NCBI GenBank assembly: GCA_958450365.1
Contig: CAUEEP010000728.1
Coordinates: 2,724,501-2,788,500 of the forward strand
Source: Mesorhabditis belari
Lineage: Eukaryota; Nematoda; Chromadorea; Rhabditida; Rhabditidae
Length of the DNA: 64,000 nucleotides
Direction: 5' to 3'
The notes under the pieces were generated by a model, which was not told the DNA's origin, searched no databases, and saw only the letters and a list, made by a program, of their open reading frames with translations. Every line of letters begins with the position of its first letter. Position 1 is the stretch's first letter. Of the stretch, positions 53,286-64,000 are shown one piece after another. The position numbers and the translations under genes were made by a program.

Positions 53286-54751
53286 AAACGACTATTTCTC
53301 GTTGCTCGTTAATTTGTGAGTGTCTATAGATCTTTTTCTAGATTGATAAACCTTTTCTATGCTTTTATTTTTGATTTCAATTGGCTTTTTTGCTTTCAAT
53401 TTTTGACTTCAAGGTTGATAATGATTTAGAAACCAAGGTAGACACAAAATGTGAACTTGGGATGGGGATTTTTCTCTCTCCGATCATTACTTTTTACACC
53501 CATTTGACCCGGCGGCTTTTTCATTGCCTTTTCTCAGCCTTTGGTCTTTTTTGATTTCCGAGCGATACGACAAAAGATTTCAGGCAATTTTCTCCCGATT
53601 GCACAAGGCTTGGAGCTCCTTGTGGATTGGGGGAAACAGCTGTATAAAAGACCCCCAAGGGTCAATGGGAATGTAGACAATTCTATTCGCTTTCTGTCTT
53701 TTCTAGATAAGAAATTTTTGGAGACTTGTGGTGTGATCTGAATTAGCAAACGTATATTAGCTCAAACTTGAGTCTGAAAAAATTAGACCACATCTCGAAA
53801 TTTGATTTGCATTCGATTCCTCAAAAGATATTGTCAAACAGGTAAATTTTCTTGGGTTGGGATTTTGACAAATTCCACAAAGTAGCACTGTTCTTTCCCT
53901 AATCCGGTAAATCGTTTGAAGTTTTAACATTATTGACACTGATCAAGTCGAGAAAATCTCCAAAACCCGGATTTTTGTGATATTATGTCGGGTGATGTTC
54001 TCTTTTCCCTCTTTTCCCTCTTTTCCCCCTTTTCTCAAGTCGATTTGAGAGTAATTGCCGATGCCTTTCCCCATCCTTTTGCTATTTGCGTTTTTCTCTC
54101 TTCTTTTTATCTTCTATCTCTTCTCTTTTGGTCACTGATTTGTTCACTTTCGCCCTCTTTCCTTAAATTTTCTGTGATTCTTTTCATCTCTCATTCCTTT
54201 TCTTTTTCTCACTTACCCTTTCTCATTCTCTCACACGGATTGCCTTCCCAAAAGAACCGACTAACAAATACGTTTTTGTTGATGGGGCAAACCCACACGA
54301 GGATTTTCACTTCATTTTCACCTTCCCTCTTTTTTTTTTTGAAAACAATGACCTTTTCGGCTGCTAGTTAGGATTTTATCTTGAATTTAAGACCTGTTGA
54401 AAATCTTAGTGCTACTGGAAAACTCATTTGTTGATTTTTTTAATTCTTTGAATAGCTGAAATTTCTTTTGACACTTCTGAATCTGCTGGGGACAGGTTCA
54501 AATGCAAATTTCGACGAAACTATTGCAAATTTTAGTCTTGTTACTACTTTTCTTTGATAGAATGCTTGAGAAGTAATTGAGAGCGGTAATCCTTCCGTTT
54601 TCTCAAAGCATTCAACGATTAGCCAATTTAAAATCCTTGAAATTATCCTCTTTCTTAACTCAATACTTTTCGATTAATCTCAATTGCCTTAACTTGTCAA
54701 TATTTATTCATTTCAGTATTCGAACTTGGGTCCCCTCTTCAAAAAGTCAAA
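53286..54751. other. Intergenic, no gene seen
   Basis: Spacer between the transporter and the second transaminase. CT-rich stretches (54000-54350) give a long Ser/Phe/Leu frame with no support. Promoter and trans-splice site of the next gene probably lie at the right end. Confidence 0.4.
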
Positions 54752-57700
54752 ATGCTCAGTCGACTTCGACCCCAGAAAGCAACATTGGCAGGTTTGTATG
54801 GATAAAGGAATTGAACTTGTAAAAATATAGTACTTTTAAAAAGTTTGAGTTTTGAGGGTTCTTGTTTTCCAATTTTTGAGACAAAAAAGAAACTATTGAC
54901 TTTTCCCGATCTTTTTCCCGGAAAATCAAAAATCAAAAGTTCAAGAAAGCTAACCCCAAAAATATCTCGAGAAGTTTCCTTTGATTAAGAAAATGTTTTT
55001 TTTAATGCTTTTTAGATTTTTACAAGTTCAGCCTACTCAAAATAATAGAATTTGTTTCCCTCCAAGGTCACGCCACTTTTTTCTCGGTTTCCATTTTAGA
55101 TCATTTTTTTTCCTGACCTTACTCGCCGGGTCACACATCCATTGATAAGATCAATGCTGATAGAATAAAAGGAAAAAAAGGAAAGATTATATCAATGATA
55201 TTACCTGAACCCGGGAGACTTTTAAAAAGTAGTTGTAGATGAAAAAAATGGTTTGACAAGGGAAAGCTGAGCTAATTCGATTCTTGCAATTAGTCAATTA
55301 CCTAATTTTTATTAGTGTTTTAGCAGAGAACGGGTTTACTGTTGATTGTAAGTAGCTGTTGTGTTTGAAAAAAGTAAACTAATTGAGCCAGAGAATGAGT
55401 GTTTGCAATGGCCTAAAGTTTTGGCTTTTGGAAAATGAAAGCTTTTCTCTTTTATATCTGAAATGTCAAGGTGTTTCTTATTTCGTTTGGACTGTCTAAT
55501 TCCACCCGATTTCTTTCGTTGACCAATCATTTCGTTGTTTCTCTCTTTTTTTTCTCACGAGATCGACCCATGTGGCAACTGTTTGAAAAGACGAAGGAAA
55601 TTTGGGGGAAATCTGTTTGTGAAAAGATGAAGAGGTTTATTCGAGAGAAAAGATTGAAAAAAGATTAGAGAAAGTTTGGAAAAAGAAATTGCATTGATGT
55701 TTGGGTGTTCTTAGTGGAGGGGAAAGCATCCCATATGTCTATAGATAAACTTGGAATTGAACGTGATTTGAGAGCAGAAAATGGAATGATGTGAGTAGGG
55801 GAAAGAAATAAAGATAATAAAGAAAATGAAAGAATTAATGTTTACGATTCTTCGCATATCTCACCAAGTGATAAACCCGTTTTTCAAAGAGAGACTTGAG
55901 AAGGGGAAAATTTCAATGCAAATTACTGTATTGTACAATTTACAATGCATAAAAGTATCCAAAAAGGGTTTTAGCAAAAGGCATCTTGCCAAAAGATTAA
56001 AATAAAACTAATTTTTTTTCTTTAGCATGCCGCCTAAACTCTTCATTGGCCACCTCCGAGCCGGCAAAGCCCGAGATGAAAACCGCCGTGCCCGGCCCGA
56101 AATCCCTGGCTCTCAAGGAGAAAATGAACTCAATTCATGTAAGAAAAGTATTAAATCTATAAAAAAAACTCTTTTAGCAAACCGCATCATTGAGAGCGTT
56201 CATCGATTTCGATAAGAGTTACGGCAATTACATGATTGATGCTGATGGGAACAAGATGCTTGATATTTACACGCAGGTACTTAAAAAGCTTAAAATATAT
56301 GTGAAAATTTAAAGATTCCATAAAATATTAGTCGATAGAACTTTAGAATTCTTTTCTTTACAGATCTCGTCACTTCCTCTCGGATACAACCATCCCGATC
56401 TCGTCAAAGCAGCCTCTGCACCGAAATTCTTGGTGAGTTGTTACTAAAACTATTAAACTCAAAATTTTTACCGGAATCTATAGTTCTAATCAAGTTCTAA
56501 TCTATGACTTCTTCTTTAATATAAAAATAAACTATATAAACTATAGAAATATAATTTTAATATAAACTTCAGAGTTCACTGGTTTCTCGGGCAGCTCTCG
56601 GCTCATTCCCCCGTGTCGATTTCCCTGAAGGAATCGAGCACGCGCTCACTGAAATTGCTCCAAAAGGATTAAAGGTTACTTTATGAAAAAAGATATTAAA
56701 TTTAATTATTAGATAGAAGATATTCATTCAAAAATTTAGTAAAATAATGGCATCATAATTTCAGTTGGTCCAAACGATGCTTTGCGGTACGTCGGCCAAC
56801 GAAAACGCTATCAAGCAGGCTTTCATTTGGTGAGCTTTTACAAAGATTTACATGTCCAAATGTGGAAAGTAATAGATTATCTTGTAAACTTTTTAATTCA
56901 AGGATATATAGTATTTTTAGGTGGATGGCTCATCACACACGTGGCGGAAATGGACCCGACAAGGTGGCGCTCGACTCGTGTATGAGACAAGAGCTTCCAG
57001 GTAAATCTCTATAAAGCTCCAATTTACTATATGAGCTATAGCGATATATCGGCATCTACAATGCTATAATTTGAGGCTTATAATTAGGTAGACCTAAAAC
57101 AAGGTTTCCATTCTTGTAGAGAAACTGTAAGCCCCAGTTCTCTGTCTCACTACACTATACATGAGCTTTTTGTAGAAAACAAGTCAGTCCCACGTTTCAG
57201 CAAACAGCTCTTGTTTTCTAAAGCTCGAAATCGCATTGTAACCACGCTTTAGAAAACAAGAGCTGTTTGCTAAAATGTGGAACTGACTCGTTTTCTATAA
57301 AAAGCCCATGTCTATACTACAGGGTGACAAAAAATTATGGGTGCACCCTTTTTGTTATGTAGTTGTCAAAGGCCTAATTGAATTCAATAGTACCAAGTGT
57401 TATATAGAGAATTGAAGCCCTGAATCTTGGCTATACGATATCTTGGCTTATCTTAACGAACATTTTCCTCTAGGCACTCCCCGTTTGGCGGTGATGGGCT
57501 TCGAGGGATCTTTCCACGGACGATCACTTTGCATGCTTTCCGTTACGCGAAGCAAGGCAATTCATAAGGTTATTCATAATATTCATGTATATAATAGAAA
57601 ATGATTAAATATTTTTTAAATGAAGGCCTACATTTTGTTGTTCAGGTCGACATTCCCGCTTTCGATTGGCCAATCGCGAAATTCCCCCGATACCGTTACC

Positions 57701-59676
57701 CGCTCGATAAGTATCAGGTAGTTTTGATTGCGTTAAACTCATTAAGTTAACAAAACTTGTTTCAAACTTTAAAACTATTTGAATGTCAATATGGAATGTA
57801 TAGAATGCATTGCTTTTAGAGTCACAACCAAAAGGTGGACGAGGAATGCTTGGCCGATGTCGAGCACAAGATCGCCAAGTGGAGAAATGAGAAGGTTGCA
57901 AATACTTTTATATCTAAATATAAATAAAAATATTAAATATTTCTGGGATAGCTGAATATCTAGACAAACTTTTTAATGGAATAATTTAATTTAAAATATC
58001 CAAATATTTCTAGGACATGCCAGTGGCCGCGTTGATCGTCGAGCCGATCCAAGCCGAGGGAGGAGATCATTATGGCAGCCCAGCTTTCTTCCAAGTTGAT
58101 TTTTGATTTTAATATTTGCATATTGATTACAGTAACTCATTGCTTATTTAGTTATTTAGACATTAGGTATTTAAACAATTTTATTGATATTCAAATTCTA
58201 GGGTCTCCGCAAGATCACTAAGAAGCACGGTGTTGTATTCATCGTTGACGAGGTGGGTTAAGAAAGAAAGCTTGTTCGATTTAAAATACTGTAATCTGGC
58301 AGTAAAAAATGGCTTTGAAAAGCAAAAATCGAACAAGAAGTCTTTGCTAAATCTCTGAAATAGCTGTCAGATTTTGTACCCTTTTTCACTCCTTTTTTTC
58401 TAGGTTCAAACCGGCGGCGGATGCACGGGCACTGGCGATATGTGGGCGCATTCACACTGGAATTTGGACTCCCCACCAGATATTGTGACTTTCTCGAAAA
58501 AAATGATCACCGGAGGATACTATTATGCGGATCATTTGAGAGTGAAAGAGGTGCGATGCAAAAAAAAATCATTGACACAAATGACACAACAATCGTTTGG
58601 TGTCGGATTGAGCCGCAAAATGTTGCTCATTCAATGAAATTTTTGATATCTGTTTTCAGAATCGAATCTAAAACATGCAAGTGTGAATTTTCGAGTCAAA
58701 ATGCTTTGAAAAATCCTTGAATTCTTTTTCTGTCCGTCCTGTCGCGGAGGTGTTAATAAATCTGAAAATTTAGGGATATCGAATTTATAATACTTGGGTC
58801 GGGGATCCTACCAAGCTTTTCCTACTCGAGGAGGTCATCAAGGTGAGCATTTCAACGCTGAATTTAACATTTTCGTAACAAATTTTCACTCCAGGTGCTC
58901 AAGCGAGACGGATTGATCCAGAAGAACGCTGAGGTCGGCAAAGAATTCCAGAAACAACTACATCAACTACAGGCAATACTTTTTAGGCTTAAAAATAAAT
59001 ATAACAAAAAATATCACTTAACAAGTTGAAAACTAGCAAAAACGTTTCAGGAAGCCCATCCGGCCAAATTGGCCAACGCTCGCGGTCTCTCCACTTTTGC
59101 GGCCATCGACTTGAGCTCGGCTGAACTCAGGGATAAACTCGTCACTCAAGTAAGACCTTTTTCAAACTGAAAATATTTGATTATTTTCTATTTGATATCA
59201 ACAATTTACAACAAATTTGTTTTAGGCAACAAACAATGGTTTGCATTGCGGTGGATGCGGCGAGAAGACACTTCGGTGAGTTTGAAAAAGATTGAGGCAA
59301 AATTGTCTAAATTTTCTAAAGTAGTTTAGAAATTGGATTTCAAATTCTTCATTTTTAGCTTCTAATTTAAGTTCGACTAGCTTTAATTAACCAGAAAACA
59401 GCGGGCTAAGTTTTAGACTTTTTTTAGAAGGTTTAAAAGGTAAACTTTTAGAAGCCGGCGTAGTTACGCTGAAAAGAAGAGTAAAAGTAATGTAATTGCG
59501 ATGAAAAAAAAAGAATAAAAGTAATGTTAGATGCGCGGGAAAACAATAAAAGTCGATCAACTTAGGTATTAATGAAATTTTTTCTCGTTTTCAGTTTCCG
59601 TCCCTCATTGGTTTACGAGAAGAAACATGTGGATCTAACTTTTGATCTGCTCGACAAAACCCTCAAACAATTATAA
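54752..59676 (+). CDS. gta-1: 4-aminobutyrate (GABA) transaminase, paralogue B
   Basis: Eighteen exons from ATG 54752 to TAA 59676 join in frame to 488 residues. Same enzyme type as paralogue A. Presequence [66 protein letters not shown], and PLP-lysine at about residue 347 in [14 protein letters not shown], ending [11 protein letters not shown]. It keeps the conserved GSFHGR and GGGCTG blocks that paralogue A has changed. Codons are strongly GC-ending, a sign of high expression. The second Cys of the iron-sulphur CxxC is also absent (CGTS). Intron 1 is 1.2 kb, and the intron at 58973 is of GC-AG type. B is probably the main working enzyme; both carry the gta-1 symbol only as the family name. 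Confidence 0.92.
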
Positions 59677-59771
59677 GCAAAAGAAAAATTTAATAATTTC
59701 TTTTCCCGAACGTTGCCTTATTTAATTGCCATAATAATAAAGTTTTTTAATTTAATATTTTCAAAAATTGT

Positions 59772-59841
59772 AAACATAAAGATTTAGAGAGAAGGATAGC
59801 TAGATCTATCTAGCTATCCTTCTCTCTAAATCTCTATGTTT
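59772..59841. repeat. Near-perfect 70-nt hairpin
   Basis: AAACATAAAGATTTAGAGAG is followed by AAGGATAGCTAGAT and then the full reverse complement, with one or two mismatches and almost no loop. It lies about 100 bp after the transaminase B stop. Confidence 0.75.
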
Positions 59842-61587
59842 CTTGTGAAAAAGGAAATTTGCATTTGAAAGAAATGATTGGCTTTGTAGGGATGAACAGT
59901 TAGAAGGATTAGAAAACCTTAAAAAAACATTGATTTTCTTTTTTTTTGTGAATTATATATGTGTAAAATCTATTGCGAAAAAACCAAAACACTAATCCCC
60001 AGGTTTTTCGTAGTAAACGAGCCACGTGATTCATTTCAGTGTCATCAAAAACGAAATATTTTTACGATCATTGTTTCACTTTTTTTTCGTTTACTTTCCC
60101 CAAAAGCCTTAAATCCTCTATGCTATTGGGAAAATAAAAGTTTTTTTGAGTGAGACTAGTTGAATAGAAAGAAGAGGAAGGGAAAAACCGGCCTGTGAGC
60201 CCCACAATTTCCCCTCGACGATCCTCTTTCACTCAAAAGCTGATTCAACTCTCTTCTCGTTTTTACCTTTCGTAACAAGTTATACTTTTCAAAAAAAAAA
60301 AATGATTGTTTTACTTTAATAGTTTACTAATTGTTCAATCTTGTTTTAGTCCTTGTCAATATTCTGAAGGATTCCTTCAGAATGCTGACATGCTGACATG
60401 TTGACATGCTGACAGAATGCTGACAATATCTTTTAAAAATTCTAGAATCGAAATCGAAATCGAAATTAAAATCGAAATTAAAATCATATTGTTTGTGGAT
60501 ATTGAAGTAACTTTTTGTTTCTCATTTCTTCTTTTTTTTTTCTTTACTCCAACAGTGTCTCATTCATTGTGCTCAAGGATGAATTGAGGCTCGGTAAGGA
60601 AAGGATTGAGAGATCTCATATTTCAAGTACCAATTCCCACACCGATCCAATCCACTTTCTTTTCAGCAAACTCTCTCTTCATTTAACCCTGAATTAGTTT
60701 TGCAAAAGTTTTTTATTTACATTTCAAACGTTCCAAATGGGTTTGGCCTCCTTTTGAAGAGCGAAAGCTATGGTTTACGGGAATTTGAACATCTTTAAAT
60801 TTTCTTTTGATTAGCTTTCAATTAATGCTTTCAATTGGGTATTTTTGGTGTTGAGCTTTTTCAAAAACTTTTCCAAAATAAATATTTAAACTTTTGATAA
60901 ATCATTCATCAGTCTCTTTGTTTGGCTTTTTTTCTACCTCTCTTTCGAGTCAGTGAAACTTTTAATGCTTATAAAAGCTTAGAATCATTTTACAAACAGT
61001 TCTTACCATTTAGAAAAGCTCTAGGAGTTTTAGTTGATCAATAAAAACCATTCTAGATTAGAGACCATTCTAGATAACCATTTTAGATTAACTCTAGATA
61101 AGATCAAGGCCTAGTAGCTGTAATATAGCTATAATTTCTTGCACAGAAGCGCTTGTTAGCATGTTTAACCGATATTTTTATATCTGTTTTGTTTTCCCTT
61201 ATGGATATCAATCTAGACTCACAAATTTTCCTCTAGAGATAGATAGCTAGTTGTGCTGTTGGTAGTGGAGAAAATCTCATTCCACACACCGGGGGATCAA
61301 CTCTCAAAGAGAAGAGAAGAAGGAGAAAGGGTGGGGTGGGGTATTGAAGTGGTGTTCCTTATTGAAAAGGGAGTTCTAGATACGAAAGGACAAGGAGGCC
61401 CTATTGGAATTGGGGAGGGGCGTGGAGGACTTCCGTTCACACAATCAGCTCCCCCCAGGCCATTGCTTTCCCCAATTCATTCTACTTCATAGTCACCAAT
61501 TCAATGGTCCCCTTTTGTCTTTCACATCTCAACAGATGTCAAGCACCTTGATTCCCAACACAACAACTTGATTACTCTATAAGTATT
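59842..61587. other. Intergenic, no gene seen
   Basis: Includes a short tandem patch at 60382-60425 (TGACATGCTGACATG) and (ATCGAAATCGAA)n at 60444-60485. A GC-richer frame at 61253-61492 has no domain or splice support. Confidence 0.4.
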
Positions 61588-61966
61588 GAGGTTTTAAGCT
61601 TACCTTTACCATTTGATAGCTTTCATTTGCCATTATATTATGTTTGAAGTTTTAAAGTTTTGAAAACCGATTTTTAAAACCAAATCTTACATTGATAGAT
61701 CAATTTTCAAATATCTATATTATGAATAAGTTGGAGTTGTTTTCTAGGAAAGCTTTTAGAGTACAACAACTACATTGATAGACCAATTTAAGGTTTTAAG
61801 CTTACCTTTACCATTTGATAGCTTTCATTTGCCATTATATTATGTTTGAAGTTTGAAAGTTTTGAAAACCGATTTTTCAAACCAGATCTTACATTGATAG
61901 ATCAATTTTCAAATATCTATATTATGAATAAGTTGGAGCCGTTTCCTAGCAAAGCTTTTAGAGTAC
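61588..61966 (+). repeat. Tandem duplication of about 190 bp
   Basis: 61588-61774 and 61790-61966 share long exact blocks (TTTTAAGCTTACCTTTACCA, TATATTATGAATAAGTTGGA). Confidence 0.85.
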
Positions 61967-62056
61967 TGTAGCTCTCATTTACTTTAATTTCAAGGCTACT
62001 GTACCTTTTCAGAGTACTGTAGCTCTCATTTACTTTAATTTCAAGGCTACTGTACC
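61964..62056 (+). repeat. Short direct repeats
   Basis: GTACTGTAGCTCTCATTTAC with TTCAAGGCTACTGTACC is repeated twice exactly; a third diverged unit follows at 62065. Confidence 0.75.
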
Positions 62057-62708
62057 CCTTTAAAGTACTGTAGTTATCATTTACTGTATTCCGGATTACT
62101 GTAGACTTCTAATCCGTTCTGCAGTTCAAAAGCATCTCTTTTCACTGTTTAACAGCTCAAATTTATTTGCCTCAAAAGCCCCAATATTTAGACACTAATG
62201 GAAGCGATTAGGGAAAGACAGCTGTTTTCATGGCTCACCTATTCCTTTCCCTTTTCTTTTTCATTAGTTGTCATGTCGTGTTTGATCTCATCATAGCTTT
62301 TCTCTTTTACCATCTTTTCATCTCATACATATTCTCTATCTTTTCTTTTCTCAAGGTGTCTCCAATCAGTAGACGAAAAGCCTGAGCACTAAGAAGTCAA
62401 AAGAGAGAGAGAAGATCCGGATTCAGCTCAAGAAAACTCCCAAGGGGGAATTTTTCTCTTCTTTTTCTCTATTCCTTGCATATTCTTGAGACCTAAAGGG
62501 TTTAAGGCTAAATTTCCCATGATAAGACCCGGATTTCACTTTTTAAAGGTTCAATTTATGTGGTTTTTTTTGGAATTTTGTGGTTTTTCAATTTTATGCC
62601 TTTGAAAAATTGCTTTAATTTCATGATTCTTAGCCAATAGTACCGATAAGCCAATAGGCCAATAGCCAATAGTAGTTAGTAATCGAATAGTAATCAAAAA
62701 CTGACTTA
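62057..62708. other. Intergenic, no gene seen
   Basis: CT- and AT-rich spacer. CCAATAGGCCAATAG short repeats begin at 62635. Confidence 0.4.
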
Positions 62709-63091
62709 CAGTCGACTCTCTCTATAACGGAATGAAAGGGACCAAAAAAATTTTCCCTTATATAGAGCTTTACGATAGAGTGCCGTTATTTAGCGTTTGG
62801 CGTTTAGTTTAGCGTTGGCCAGGACCGAAATTCCATTCTGTTATAGAGAAAGCCAATAGGCCAATAGGCCAATAGCTAATAGTAGTTAGTAATCGAATAG
62901 TAATCAAAAACTGATTTACAGTCGACTTTCTCTATAATGGAATGGAAGGGACCAAAAAATTTTTCCCTTATATAGAGCTTTACGATAGAGTGCCGTTAAA
63001 TATAGTTTAGCGTTGACCAGGACCAAAATTTCATTCCGTTATATAGAGCTTTCCGTTATATAGAGCTTTCCGCTATATAGAGAGTCGACTG
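62709..63091. mobile_element. Duplicated pogo/Tc1-like MITE
   Basis: CAGTCGACTCTCTCTATAAC at the left is matched inverted at the right (TATAGAGAGTCGACTG). A nearly identical 200-bp unit occurs twice (from 62640 and 62855), including the CCAATAGTAGTTAGTAATCG flank. Confidence 0.7.
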
Positions 63092-63760
63092 CGGTTATCT
63101 AAGTAGGTAAATTCAAAATTTCTCTACCTACATTGTGGTTAACATTTTCAAAAGTTTACACCAAAATTGAAAGACTCACATATTCAAGGAACAAAGTTTT
63201 CCGCTTTTTGAGTTGATTTGTGCTGAATTTGAAAAAGTTCTCTTAGAGTTTCTTCTCCGGATTCATTCAAAATTCAACGGCAAAAATTGTGTCCCATTTC
63301 TCTCTTGAATGGACGTTTCCCTTTCGCATGTCCCACGCAATTCTCTTACTCTTTCTTCTTTGTCTTTACTTACATCGTAAACAAGTTCTTTTCTTTTAAA
63401 TTGATGAGATTTTGGCTTTAGTTCAAGTTTTTTAGAGGTATTTTCGATAAAAGTTTGTAAATTTTTGAAAAAGTAGTGAAAAACCGTGTTCAAAAACGAT
63501 TTCAGCAATAAGAATAAAGCACTTGCCACAGGTTCTTCTCGAATCAGAATGCGGAAAGTTTTCGCGAGTCGATCCCACGTTAATCCACCTCTTCTTCTCT
63601 TTCCTTTATCTCAAAATCCTCGACAACCACTTTTCCCCTTAAGGGAAAGTTCTCTCAACGAGTATTGTTGAGAATTTTTTCACCCACTCCTCTAATGGAA
63701 TTGAGAAAACGAGTTACTTTAGTCGTTAGTGAAAATACTTATAGATTTTTTATATATATA
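63092..63760. other. Intergenic, no gene seen
   Basis: Overlapping open frames at 63263-63671 show no splice or domain support. Confidence 0.4.
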
Positions 63761-64000
63761 CCGTAAATACTGTAATAGTACCCCATCCCCCTCGTACAGT
63801 CGCGTAGTCGCAAAAGTTTTTTAGTATTTCATTTTTTTCAAAGCGCCCGTACTTTCAAAAAATGCGTCTTTGGTATCAAAAAATAGCTGAAATTCAGAGC
63901 TATTTTTTGATACCTAAGCGCGCATTGTAGCATAAATCAGTGTCGAGAAAAACGCATCCAAAGCTAGACTACGCAACGCTCTGCACCGTCATTATAGGAG
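63761..64000. mobile_element. MITE of the CTGTAATAGTACCCCA family, copy 4 (cut by window end)
   Basis: Starts CCGTAAATACTGTAATAG and contains the same AGCATAAATCAGTGTCGAGA block. The right end lies outside the window. Confidence 0.65.

Noticed and set aside
53985..54371. 128-codon Ser/Phe/Leu-rich frame between transporter and transaminase B
   Set aside because: CT-rich low-complexity DNA explains it; hydrophobic content is a composition effect.
63263..63671. Frames on both strands near the right end
   Set aside because: They overlap, have no splice partners, and lack recognisable domains.

Overview
This is nuclear DNA of a nematode, most likely a rhabditid (clade V) worm. The evidence is an SL1 trans-spliced-leader RNA gene with canonical sequence lying head-to-head with a 5S rRNA gene, AT-rich genes with many short introns ending in TTTTAG or TTTCAG, and nematode-like orthologues. 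The species cannot be named from sequence alone. Exon coordinates below were read by hand from splice signals and reading-frame continuity, not computed.

Left part (1-20 kb): the 5' end of an unidentified minus-strand gene; a complete nine-exon cardiolipin synthase gene; a small secreted-peptide gene; a DHRS4-like short-chain dehydrogenase/reductase (minus strand); and a SPEC3/stum-domain membrane protein (minus strand). Introns and spacers are full of palindromic non-autonomous transposons (hAT-, Tc1-, pogo- and mariner-like), tRNA-like relics and one tRNA-derived SINE. The last cardiolipin synthase intron contains a stretch of corrupted homopolymers that looks like an unreadable copy of that SINE.

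Middle (20-40 kb): a mosaic of copied and inverted gene pieces. It holds a second copy of the cardiolipin synthase 5' end, four pieces of an M16-type metallopeptidase gene, a 5S/SL1 unit, a non-LTR retrotransposon tail, a FLYWCH/MULE-transposase gene cut off at a rearrangement edge, and several tiny genes of unknown function. Its core is an inverted repeat with two apparently identical arms of about 2.5 kb (28289-30824 and 33413-35948) around a 2.6-kb spacer. A second inverted pair lies outside it at 25.8/38.6 kb and a third at 21.9/37.5 kb. Two divergent 137-residue paralogues (family 'P'), plus orphan exons of both, are tied to these modules.

Right part (40-64 kb): two damaged or diverged spliceosome genes (an Sm-F-like gene and a CWC22 pseudogene with stop codons), then a plus-strand cluster of two GABA-transaminase paralogues flanking an SLC6 neurotransmitter-transporter gene. 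The last 4 kb is intergenic DNA with repeats. Working housekeeping genes thus sit at both sides of a recently rearranged core. The exactness of the core repeats means an assembly or amplification artefact must be excluded before a biological reading.
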